Below are positions 15,354-21,809 of a DNA stretch of 21,809 nt, in pieces. The translations under genes were made by a program, and so were the position numbers. The number at the start of each line of letters is the position of its first letter. Within the stretch, counting starts at the first letter, position 1. The DNA comes from JBDIAR01 sp039812545 (GTDB taxonomy: Bacteria > Actinomycetota > Actinomycetes > Actinomycetales > Dermatophilaceae). The stretch is from positions 1 through 21,809 of the forward strand of contig JBDIAR010000032.1 of NCBI GenBank assembly GCA_039812545.1, read 5' to 3'. The notes below the pieces were generated by a model. It ran no database searches. It worked only from the letters and a program-made list of their open reading frames with translations, and had not been told where the DNA came from.

Positions 15354-17156
15354 ATGGTGACACTTGCCAATGATGGCGGGGGATCGGGGGAGAACTTGCC
15401 AAACGCGGAGCGAGGGTTCGAGAACGGCAGCCGGATGACCCTGGGCCGTGCGCTGGAACTGGACTGCCTGGTCGGTGCCACCGTCGTCGCGGGACGACGC
15501 GGGCTGGACCACGAGGTGACCCGGGTCAACGTGATGGAGGTTCCCGACATCCTGCCGTGGGTCCAGCCCGACGAACTGCTGCTCACCACCGGGTACGCCC
15601 TGCGCCACGACCTCGGCTACCTGACCGAACTCCTGCCGCAACTGAAGGCGCACGGGCTGGCCGGTCTGGCCATCAAACTGCGGCGGTACATCGGCGAGTT
15701 GCCCCAGGAGATGCTCGACGAGGCCGACCGGCTCGACTTCCCGCTCGTCACCCTGCCGGAAAGCGCCGCCTTCGACGACATCATCTACGGGGTCCTCAGC
15801 TCGGTCTTCAACCCCCGGATGTCCATGCTGGAACGAGCCGAGGCGATGCTTCGGTCGCTCGTCGACGTCGTGCTGCGCGGCGGGGATTTGGAGGAGGTAT
15901 GCCGGCGCCTGGTCGACCATGGCTATCCGGTCGCCGTCGTCACCACCCCCGAGGGCGAGGTGATCGCCCAGGCCGGGGACGACCAGGCGCTCGCGGCGGC
16001 GCGGGCCCTGCCGTGTTTCGACCGCGCCGGCCGGTTCAAGGTCGCCGAGGAACTGCCCGGACTGCGGCGCGGCCGAGCCGGGTCCGGTCGCGGCGACGAC
16101 CCGACCCGGCTGGTCGCCCGGATCTCTGCCGGAGCCCTCGACCACGGTCGGCTGATCGTGTTCGCCCCCCGGCCGTTGTCCCCCGTGGATCTGCACCTGA
16201 TCGAACGTTCCGCCGAGGCAGCCGCCCTGGTCATCACCAAGAACCGGGCCGTCGTCGCCGTCGAGAGCAAGTACCGCGCGGACTTCCTGCGCAATGCGTT
16301 GGACGGGACGGCCGGGCCGGCGGAGCTGGTCGTCCGGCACGCCAAGTCGCTTGGTTGGGAGCTGGGCGGTTCGGTCGTCCTCGTCATCGCGGAGCTGGAT
16401 CCCGCCGACGGGGACCCGGTCGCGGTCGACCAACAACTGCGTCAACAGGAGCGGCTCGCCGCCGCCTGGGCCCAGTGGATGCGGGTCCGCAGCCCGGGAG
16501 CCGCCGTCGTCGGCAGGGGACATGAGGTCATCAGCATTCTGCGGGCCGTCGCGCCGTCGGCGGCCGGCGATGCCGCGGCCCCGGAGAAGCCAGCCCAGGA
16601 GAAGCCGGCCCGGGAGGAGGGCGACAAGGGCGACCCGGCCCGCAGCCCCGAGGCGCTGGCCCGACTGGTGCGTGAGGTGGCCGCCGGGGTCCGGCGATCC
16701 GGCGCCAAGCTGCCCGCCTTCAGCATCGGGATCTCGCGGGTGGTTTCCTCCGTCGACGACCTTCCCCAGGCATACGAACAGGCGCGGACGGCGGTCTCGG
16801 TCGGTCGTCTGGTTCAAGGGGGTCAGGCGCTGGTCCCCTTCGATGCTTTGGGGGTCTTCCGGTTGCTCTCGCTGATCGGGGACTCCCGCGAACTCGACGC
16901 GTTCGTGGCCGAAACCCTCGGCGAGCTGGCCGACGAACGCTCCGCCGATGCGGCCGACCTGCGGGAGACGCTGGCGGCGCTCCTGGACAACAACCTCAAC
17001 GTGGCCGAGACCGCCCGCCAGCTGCACTTCCACTACAACACGCTGCGCTACCGGATCGGCAAGCTCGAACAGCTGCTCGGCCCGTTCACCACCGACCCCA
17101 ACGCCCGCCTCTCCCTGTCCCTGGCACTGCGCGTCGTCCAAATGCGCCGCGCATAG
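15354..17156 (+). CDS. PucR family transcriptional regulator
   Basis: A regulator of 600 residues with the PucR/CdaR layout. The N-terminal PucR ligand domain covers about 28-150, with the typical Val-Pro-Asp-Ile...Leu-Leu-Leu-Thr-Thr-Gly-Tyr-Ala-Leu stretch. A central sensor region follows, with a charged Lys/Glu/Pro-rich linker near 402-425. The C-terminal PucR helix-turn-helix carries Asn-Asn-Leu-Asn-Val-Ala-Glu-Thr-Ala and His-Tyr-Asn-Thr-Leu-Arg-Tyr-Arg. PucR is the purine catabolism activator of Bacillus, which suits a neighbouring ureide/oxalurate operon. The start is uncertain: ATG 15354 (chosen; a TACCAT box ends 6 nt upstream) or ATG 15435, which begins right at the conserved domain. 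It probably senses a ureide-pathway compound and controls both flanking operons. Confidence 0.88.
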   Translation: MVTLANDGGGSGENLPNAERGFENGSRMTLGRALELDCLVGATVVAGRRGLDHEVTRVNVMEVPDILPWVQPDELLLTTGYALRHDLGYLTELLPQLKAHGLAGLAIKLRRYIGELPQEMLDEADRLDFPLVTLPESAAFDDIIYGVLSSVFNPRMSMLERAEAMLRSLVDVVLRGGDLEEVCRRLVDHGYPVAVVTTPEGEVIAQAGDDQALAAARALPCFDRAGRFKVAEELPGLRRGRAGSGRGDDPTRLVARISAGALDHGRLIVFAPRPLSPVDLHLIERSAEAAALVITKNRAVVAVESKYRADFLRNALDGTAGPAELVVRHAKSLGWELGGSVVLVIAELDPADGDPVAVDQQLRQQERLAAAWAQWMRVRSPGAAVVGRGHEVISILRAVAPSAAGDAAAPEKPAQEKPAREEGDKGDPARSPEALARLVREVAAGVRRSGAKLPAFSIGISRVVSSVDDLPQAYEQARTAVSVGRLVQGGQALVPFDALGVFRLLSLIGDSRELDAFVAETLGELADERSADAADLRETLAALLDNNLNVAETARQLHFHYNTLRYRIGKLEQLLGPFTTDPNARLSLSLALRVVQMRRA

Positions 17157-17167
17157 AACGATCACGA

Positions 17168-18337
17168 TCACCGCGATGGTCGTCGCCGGGCTCGAAGGTC
17201 GGCCATGAGGCCCGGGTAGGGGTCGGTCAGCGGCGTACGCCGGCGCCGGATCTCCCGCCCGACGTCGCGCAGGTTCTCGCCCGCAACATACTGGCGCCCT
17301 CGGGTGTGGCCATGGGCCTCGAGTAGGCCGGCGGCGACGAGTGCCCTGAGGTCGCGGGACGCCGTGCGGTCCTCGATGACGGCCCGCTTGACATAGCCGG
17401 GGCGGCGCACCGGCAGCCCCAGGGCGGCCTCGAAGAGCGGGTCGAACGCCCGCTCGGGCAGTCCGTGACGGACCAGGAGTTCCTCGATGTGCTGACCCAC
17501 GAGAGTTGCCTCCTCGATTCGTCTCTCGAAGGTCTGGGCCTGCATGTGGTGGGCTCGTAGGGTGAACTTGATCCACGAGCGGGTATCACCCTCGGGCTGC
17601 CATCTCCCGCGGCCGGTATGCGCCAAGACCGCGTAGTAGTCCTCCGTGTTACTCCCCAGCCATTCCTCGATGCTGCTGAAGATGGGGTCCACGGCGTTGC
17701 CCCGGCCGAGGACGAGGGTCTGTAGCGCACGGGCCATCCGCCCGTTCCCGTCGCGGAATGGATGGATCATCACGAGGTTGAGGTGGGCCATCGCGGCAGC
17801 CACCAGCGGTGGTAGATCCAGTGAAGGCGCCAGTTCGGCCTCGAGCAACTCCATCAGACGCCCAACCTGCTCCGGTGGGGGACCCTCGTAGACCCGCTCC
17901 CCGGTGTCCTCACGCACCACGAAGATGTCCCCCGTTCGGTATCGCCCGGGGCTCTTGGCAAGGTCGTGCTCGAGGAGCATGAAGTGCATGGAGCGCAGGG
18001 TTTGCGAGTCAAGCCGGAACTCCGGTTCGCCGGCCTGAGTGAGGACATACGTGAGCACCCGTCGGTATCCCTGGACCTCGGCCCACGTCCGCTCATCTGC
18101 CGTCATCGGGGCGACGTCGTCGACCGCGGCCAGCGCGTCCTCCTCTGACACGTGGTAGCCCTCGATCGAGTTGGATCCTCTGATCGCCCGAGCCTGTGCG
18201 GTGCGCCGCAGTCCGCCGGCCCACCGCCGAGGGGTACGTAGATGGGCACCGACGCGCTCTCGCATGCCCGCGATCTCGCTCAACGCGATGTCGTCGTCCA
18301 GATCCAATGCGGCGGGCTCGAACAGTCTCGTCACCAT
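17168..18337 (-). CDS. Fic family protein (class II AMPylator)
   Basis: A 389-residue Fic/DOC enzyme that transfers AMP or another nucleotide moiety to hydroxyl side chains. The catalytic loop is complete: His-Pro-Phe-Arg-Asp-Gly-Asn-Gly-Arg near residues 193-201. Upstream, Ser-Asn-Ser-Ile-Glu-Gly (about 55-60) matches the inhibitory motif [S/T]xxxE[G/N], placing it in class II, where an N-terminal helix blocks the ATP site. A C-terminal winged-helix-like domain (about 320-370) follows, as in many stand-alone bacterial Fic proteins. It points against both neighbours, and its stop lies 11 bp from the PucR stop. It has no obvious link to ureide catabolism and interrupts an otherwise continuous gene set. 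ATG 18337 is the only usable start; see the duplication at 18328-18354. Confidence 0.9.
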   Translation of the reverse strand: MVTRLFEPAALDLDDDIALSEIAGMRERVGAHLRTPRRWAGGLRRTAQARAIRGSNSIEGYHVSEEDALAAVDDVAPMTADERTWAEVQGYRRVLTYVLTQAGEPEFRLDSQTLRSMHFMLLEHDLAKSPGRYRTGDIFVVREDTGERVYEGPPPEQVGRLMELLEAELAPSLDLPPLVAAAMAHLNLVMIHPFRDGNGRMARALQTLVLGRGNAVDPIFSSIEEWLGSNTEDYYAVLAHTGRGRWQPEGDTRSWIKFTLRAHHMQAQTFERRIEEATLVGQHIEELLVRHGLPERAFDPLFEAALGLPVRRPGYVKRAVIEDRTASRDLRALVAAGLLEAHGHTRGRQYVAGENLRDVGREIRRRRTPLTDPYPGLMADLRARRRPSR

Positions 18338-18354
18338 GTCTTCGTCACCATGTC
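18328..18354. repeat. 14-bp tandem duplication at the Fic start
   Basis: TCGTCACCATGTC occurs at 18328-18340 and 18342-18354. On the Fic strand each copy contains ATGGTG. Removing one 14-bp unit would join the upstream ATG at 18360 in frame to the Fic protein. As it stands, that ATG opens a short frame that stops at 18331, overlapping the Fic start. Confidence 0.7.
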
Positions 18355-18368
18355 GGTCATGACCATCG

Positions 18369-18446
18369 TGTCTCTATGTCCTAATGATTAAGACAATGAT
18401 GATGGCACAGCGGCACCAATGTCGCAATGATTGAGACATAGAGACA
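18369..18446. promoter_or_regulatory. AT-richer divergent control region with inverted and direct repeats
   Basis: A 12-bp inverted repeat, TGTCTCTATGTC (18369-18380) and GACATAGAGACA (18435-18446), flanks 54 bp. Inside, AATGATTAAGACA (18383-18395) recurs as AATGATTGAGACA (18426-18438). The stretch is far more AT-rich than its surroundings and lies between the divergent Fic and nitrilase genes, so it probably holds both promoters and operator sites. I cannot assign a specific -35/-10 pair. Confidence 0.5.
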
Positions 18447-18452
18447 TGATGT

Positions 18453-18559
18453 GAGGTCCGCGCTCTCAACCGGCGCCGTATGCCGGCACTGACGACTTCT
18501 GCCGGAACCGGGCTGATTCCCTGGCAACCCTTGCCGAGGGAAGGTGTGACCTAGACCTC
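18453..18559 (+). promoter_or_regulatory. Candidate SAM-I/SAM-IV clan riboswitch
   Basis: The leader of the nitrilase gene has the hallmarks of the SAM-I clan core. A closing helix pairs GAGGTC (18453-18458) with GACCTC (18554-18559). The conserved stretch GGCTGATTCCCTGGCAACC (18511-18529) resembles the SAM-I block ending in GGCAACC. A hairpin CCCT/AGGG (18528-18531 with 18537-18540) follows, then AAGGTG at 18541-18546. A 5-bp hairpin at 18470-18486 fills the upstream arm. The order of elements fits, but the pseudoknot was not verified. It lies 39 bp before the ATG, so it probably acts on translation or on early termination. Confidence 0.5.
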
Positions 18560-18562
18560 TAA

Positions 18563-18591
18563 CCTGGAGGGAACCGAGAACAGCCAGGAGG
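18563..18591 (+). promoter_or_regulatory. Hairpin overlapping the nitrilase ribosome-binding site
   Basis: CCTGG (18563-18567) can pair with CCAGG (18584-18588). The 3' arm covers the first half of the strong Shine-Dalgarno AGGAGG (18586-18591), which sits 6 nt before the ATG at 18598. CCTC of the riboswitch closing helix (18556-18559) could also pair with GAGG of this site. Both fit an expression platform. Confidence 0.4.
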
Positions 18592-18597
18592 ATCCCG

Positions 18598-19497
18598 ATG
18601 AAGCGAGCCTTCCGAGCCGCGGCGGTGCAGGTGGCCCCGTGCTCCGCCCCCCTGACGGCCGAGACGATCTCGGCCAATATCGCGCGGGCGGTCCAGGTCG
18701 TCCGCGAGTGCGTCGCAGCCACCGGCGCCGAACTCGTCGTCCTGCCCGAGTCCGTCACGACGGGGTTCAGCCCGGGCTGCTCGCCGGAGGAGTTCTGGGA
18801 CCTGTTGACCGACGTGCCGGGTCCCTCGCTCGACCCGTTCGTCGAGGTGGCCCGCGAGCTGGGCATCTACCTGTGCCTGGGCATCTACCGGCGGGGTGCC
18901 GACCGGCCGCTGATCTGGAACGCCGCCGTGCTGCTCGGCCCCGATGGTTCGCTGCTCGGACGGTACGACAAGACGCACCCGTTCTTCGCGGAGGACGTCA
19001 CCGGCGGCGGCTGGGTCACCGCGGGCGAGCAGGTCGTCGTCGTCGACTGCGAACTCGGCAAGATCGGGCTGATCATCTGCTTCGACGGCGATTACCCCGA
19101 ACTCAGCCGGATCCTGGCCATCCAGGGTGCCGACGTCATCGCCCGGCCGTCCGCCCTGCTGCGCTCGGTCGACATCTGGGAACTCACCTCGCGGGCCCGC
19201 GCCTACGACAACCACGTCTACGTCATCGGCGCCAACGCCACCGGAACCGACGCCGCCGGCGTGCACTTCTACGGCAACTCGCACATCGTCACCCCGGTCG
19301 GCCACATCGTGGCCAAGGCCGCGGCCCACGAGGGGTGGGTGAGCGCGATGCTCGACCCGCAGGAGGCGCTGGCGGCACTCACCCCGGGATCGAACATCCG
19401 CCAGGGCTTCGACCACCTGCGCGATCGCAACCTCGCGCTGATCCGCCGCTACCGCGAGGACCTGGAACGGCCCGCGGAGACCGGCTTCCCGCACTGA
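18598..19497 (+). CDS. Carbon-nitrogen hydrolase (nitrilase superfamily amidohydrolase)
   Basis: A cytoplasmic hydrolase of 299 residues that cleaves an amide or N-carbamoyl bond. The nitrilase-superfamily triad is clear: Glu51 in Val-Val-Leu-Pro-Glu-Ser, Lys125 in Tyr-Asp-Lys-Thr-His-Pro-Phe, and Cys161 in Leu-Ile-Ile-Cys-Phe-Asp-Gly-Asp-Tyr-Pro-Glu. The acidic residue after Cys161 and the length suggest an amidase or carbamoylase, not a true nitrilase. It is first in a plus-strand operon with a CoA-transferase and carbamate kinase. The context allows oxamate to oxalate plus ammonia, or removal of a carbamoyl group from a ureide; neither is shown. ATG 18598 has AGGAGG upstream and a structured leader that may be a riboswitch. 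Confidence 0.9.
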   Translation: MKRAFRAAAVQVAPCSAPLTAETISANIARAVQVVRECVAATGAELVVLPESVTTGFSPGCSPEEFWDLLTDVPGPSLDPFVEVARELGIYLCLGIYRRGADRPLIWNAAVLLGPDGSLLGRYDKTHPFFAEDVTGGGWVTAGEQVVVVDCELGKIGLIICFDGDYPELSRILAIQGADVIARPSALLRSVDIWELTSRARAYDNHVYVIGANATGTDAAGVHFYGNSHIVTPVGHIVAKAAAHEGWVSAMLDPQEALAALTPGSNIRQGFDHLRDRNLALIRRYREDLERPAETGFPH

Positions 19498-19531
19498 CGG
19501 CATACCGAACCCCACCTCACACACACCCCTG

Positions 19532-19555
19532 CCGTTCGTCATTAGTTGACGACGG
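19532..19555 (+). other. Stem-loop between the nitrilase and CoA-transferase genes
   Basis: CCGT-CGTC (19532-19540 with one bulged T) pairs with GACGACGG (19548-19555) around a 7-nt AT-rich loop. It lies in a 122-bp gap inside the operon. It may be a processing site, a weak terminator, or a palindromic operator. The same gap has two GCATAC copies. Confidence 0.4.
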
Positions 19556-19619
19556 AAACCGGCATACCTGGGCGGAAGTGGCCAACGCGCATGACGCCGC
19601 CAGATGAAAGGCTGACACC

Positions 19620-20858
19620 ATGAGCGCTCCTCTCGATGACATCGTCGTGATCGACTTGTCTCGGGCCCTGGCCGGTCCGCATGCGGCGATGATGCTCGCC
19701 GACATGGGGGCCCGCGTGGTCAAGGTCGAGTCGCCGGGGATCGGCGACGACACCCGCGACTGGGGGCCGCCGTTCGTCGGTCCGGACGGGCGGACCTCGA
19801 CGTACTTCCTGTGTGCCAACCGCAACAAGGAGTCCATCGAACTGGACCTGAAGAGCCAGGACGGCAAGGACGTGCTGACCGCGCTGGTGCGCCACGGCGA
19901 CGTCCTCATCGAGAACTTCCGGCCCGGCGTACTGGATCGGCTCGGCTTCTCGGTCGAGCGCCTGCACGAGCTCAACCCGGGCCTCGTCGTGCTGTCCATC
20001 TCCGGGTTCGGCCACGACGGGCCGGAACGGGACCGCGCCGGCTACGACCAGATCGCTCAGGGCGAGGCCGGCCTGATGTCGGTGACCGGACCCGACCCAG
20101 ACCACCCAACACGTATTGGGGTGCCGATCGGCGACCTGCTCGCGGGCATGTACGGGGCCTACGGCGTCGCGACCGCCCTCGCCGAACGGGCCCGCACCGG
20201 CGTCGGCCGCGTGGTCCGGACCTCGCTGCTGGCCTCCGTGGTCGGCGTCCACTCCTTCCAGGGCACGGCATACCTGGTGGCCGGCAAGGTCGGCCGGGCG
20301 CAGGGCAATCACCACCCCTCGATCTGCCCTTACGGACTCTTCCACGCATCCGACGGAGCGGTCCAGATCGCGGTCGGCAGCGAAGGCCTGTGGCGCAAAT
20401 TCTGCGCCGCTTTCGACATCGATCCGGAGACGCCGGGGATGACCCGCAACGGCGAGCGGGCCGCCAACCGGGCCGCCGTCGTCGAACTCGTGGAGTCGGT
20501 GTTCGCGAAGTACCGCCGCGACGAACTCCTGCCCAAGCTCGTCGAGGCCGGCATCCCCGCCGGTGTCGTCCGCTCCATCGACGAGGTGTATGCCTGGGAT
20601 CAGACCCGCTCGCAGGGCCTGGTCATCGACGTCGACCACGCCGTCCTCGGCCCGATCCAACTCCCCGGACCGCCGCTGCGCCTGGACGACAACCTGTATG
20701 CCGGTGGCCGCGAGAAGCACAACGCCCCACCGACCCTTGGGCAGCACAATGCGTCGGTGCGTGCCTGGTTGGCCGGGCTCGGCGAGCCGGTCGCAACCCT
20801 TGCGGCCGATCCGGCCGCCGTGGAGGCCGCGCCCCGCGGGACGGAGCCCAGCGCATGA
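19620..20858 (+). CDS. Class III (CaiB/BaiF family) CoA-transferase
   Basis: A 412-residue CoA-transferase that moves CoA between carboxylic acids through an aspartyl-CoA thioester. The N-terminal Asp-Leu-Ser-Arg-x-Leu-Ala-Gly-Pro block, Val-Ile-Lys-like Val-Val-Lys-Val-Glu, Ile-Glu-Asn-Phe-Arg-Pro-Gly, and the probable catalytic Asp143 in Gly-Tyr-Asp-Gln-Ile-Ala-Gln-Gly are all present. The family includes formyl-CoA:oxalate CoA-transferase (Frc/YfdW), carnitine and succinate transferases. Next to a carbamate kinase and an oxamate carbamoyltransferase set, oxalate is an attractive acceptor, but no oxalyl-CoA decarboxylase is in the window. ATG 19620 has AAAGG upstream. The stop overlaps the carbamate kinase start by ATGA. 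Confidence 0.92.
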   Translation: MSAPLDDIVVIDLSRALAGPHAAMMLADMGARVVKVESPGIGDDTRDWGPPFVGPDGRTSTYFLCANRNKESIELDLKSQDGKDVLTALVRHGDVLIENFRPGVLDRLGFSVERLHELNPGLVVLSISGFGHDGPERDRAGYDQIAQGEAGLMSVTGPDPDHPTRIGVPIGDLLAGMYGAYGVATALAERARTGVGRVVRTSLLASVVGVHSFQGTAYLVAGKVGRAQGNHHPSICPYGLFHASDGAVQIAVGSEGLWRKFCAAFDIDPETPGMTRNGERAANRAAVVELVESVFAKYRRDELLPKLVEAGIPAGVVRSIDEVYAWDQTRSQGLVIDVDHAVLGPIQLPGPPLRLDDNLYAGGREKHNAPPTLGQHNASVRAWLAGLGEPVATLAADPAAVEAAPRGTEPSA

Positions 20859-21802
20859 GATTGCTGATCGCCCTCGGCGGCAATGCCATGACCAGCGCGG
20901 ACGGAGCCGCTCGCCCAGGCGACCAGCGCGCCGCGATCGGGGTCGCGATGGCGGCCGTCGCCGACCTCATCCGCGCCGGCCACGAGATTGTCATCACCCA
21001 CGGCAACGGCCCCCAGGTGGGCAACCTGCTCGTCAAGAACGAGATCGCCGCCGAGGTCGTCCCGCCGGTCCCGCTGGACTGGTGCGTCGCCCAGACCCAG
21101 GCGACGATCGGCTTCACCATCGCCTCGGAGTTGGAGCGCCGCCTCGCCGGCTCCGGTGACGAACGCCCGGTGAGCGCCGTCGTCACCCGAGTCGTCGTGG
21201 ACGGCGCCGACCCCGGGTTCACCGATCCGACCAAACCGATCGGGCGCTACGTCAGCGCGGCCGAGGCGGCCCGGATGACGGCGCACGGCCAGGTCTGGCA
21301 GGACCGCGGCGAGCGCGGCTGGCGGCGGGTCGTGGCCTCACCCGAACCCCTCGAAGTCCTCGAAACCCCGACCATCCGCCTGTTGTTGGAGGCCGGACAG
21401 ATCGTCGTCGCCGCCGGCGGTGGCGGCATCCCGGTGGTCCGCGACCCGGCGGGCCCCGGCGTGACCGGTGTCGAAGCCGTCATCGACAAGGACCTCACCG
21501 CCGCCGTTCTCGCCCGCTCGCTGGACGTCGACGCCCTCGTCATCGCCACCGACGTCGAGGCCGCCGCGATCGGCTGGGGCACTCCCGGACAACGTCCGAT
21601 CGGCGTCGTCACCGCCCAAGAACTGCGCGGGTATGCCGACCAGGGCGAGTTCGCGAGCGGCTCGATGGGGCCCAAGGTCCAGGCCGCGTTGCGTTTCGTC
21701 GACTCCGGCGGACCCTGCGCGATCATCACCTCGCTGGCCCGGATCGGCGACGCCGTCGCCCGTCGGGCCGGAACCGTCGTCATCCCGGCAGCAACGGGCT
21801 GA
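20855..21802 (+). CDS. arcC: Carbamate kinase
   Basis: A 315-residue amino-acid-kinase-fold enzyme that in catabolism makes ATP from carbamoyl phosphate and ADP, releasing carbamate (ammonia and CO2). Signatures are Ala-Leu-Gly-Gly-Asn-Ala at 6-11, Thr-His-Gly-Asn-Gly-Pro-Gln-Val-Gly at 48-56, the Ala-Gly-Gly-Gly-Gly-Ile-Pro loop, Ile-Asp-Lys-Asp-Leu, and Gly-Ser-Met-Gly-Pro-Lys near the C terminus. The ATG at 20855 overlaps the CoA-transferase stop by 4 bp, so translation is coupled; the frame is open much further upstream, but only as a shadow. It plays the part of E. coli AllK (YbcF) beside the AllFGH set. No arginine deiminase genes are near, so arginine is not its likely source of carbamoyl phosphate. 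It ends 7 bp before the window edge, so more operon genes may follow. Confidence 0.95.
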   Translation: MRLLIALGGNAMTSADGAARPGDQRAAIGVAMAAVADLIRAGHEIVITHGNGPQVGNLLVKNEIAAEVVPPVPLDWCVAQTQATIGFTIASELERRLAGSGDERPVSAVVTRVVVDGADPGFTDPTKPIGRYVSAAEAARMTAHGQVWQDRGERGWRRVVASPEPLEVLETPTIRLLLEAGQIVVAAGGGGIPVVRDPAGPGVTGVEAVIDKDLTAAVLARSLDVDALVIATDVEAAAIGWGTPGQRPIGVVTAQELRGYADQGEFASGSMGPKVQAALRFVDSGGPCAIITSLARIGDAVARRAGTVVIPAATG

Positions 21803-21809
21803 CGACAGC

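Noticed and set aside
15276..17576. A 766-residue minus-strand open frame opposite the PucR gene
   Set aside because: It is low-complexity shadow sequence; the PucR frame has clear N- and C-terminal domains.
20855..21802. Carbamate kinase as part of an arginine deiminase pathway
   Set aside because: No arcA or arcB homologue is in the window, and the nearby oxamate carbamoyltransferase families give a better source of carbamoyl phosphate.

Overview
The window is high-GC DNA (about two-thirds G+C by eye) with tightly packed genes, GTG starts, leaderless-looking promoters and long antisense shadow frames. This is typical of an actinobacterium. A CtpE-type P-type ATPase, a PspC-domain protein, a COG4586-type ABC-2 exporter and a PucR regulator fit that, and Micrococcales is plausible, but the sequence does not fix the genus. 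No rRNA, tRNA, CRISPR array, transposase or integrase was seen.

Left half (1-11,100), housekeeping and accessory genes. A DUF2889 protein (-) diverges from a CtpE-like cation ATPase (+). A histidine-phosphatase gene broken by a -1 frameshift follows. Next come an ICMT-like membrane methyltransferase (-), threonine synthase thrC (-), and an NADPH-dependent FMN reductase (-) divergent from a MarR regulator (+). Only 30 bp separate the last two start codons, and a copy of the same 10-bp palindrome overlaps each start. An isochorismatase-like cysteine hydrolase (+) then meets a three-gene ABC-2 exporter operon (-), with a PspC-domain protein (-) upstream of it.

Right half (11,200-21,802), a catabolic island. 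A minus-strand operon encodes DUF2877, FdrA and DUF1116 proteins, the three subunit families reported for oxamate (oxalurate) carbamoyltransferase in E. coli (AllH, AllF, AllG). It ends in two strong stem-loops. A PucR regulator diverges from it. After an inserted Fic gene, a plus-strand operon encodes a nitrilase-family amidohydrolase, a class III CoA-transferase and a carbamate kinase, the last two overlapping by ATGA. Read together, the genes could phosphorolyse oxalurate to oxamate and carbamoyl phosphate, make ATP from carbamoyl phosphate, and (inference) hydrolyse oxamate to oxalate and load it onto CoA.

Between the Fic gene and the nitrilase gene lies a short AT-richer repeat region, followed by a leader that resembles the SAM-I/SAM-IV riboswitch clan. 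That is an unexpected controller for this pathway. The hexamer GCATAC/GTATGC, usually as GGCATAC/GTATGCC, recurs through the whole window far more often than base composition predicts. Bases 1-100 hold nothing I can identify.
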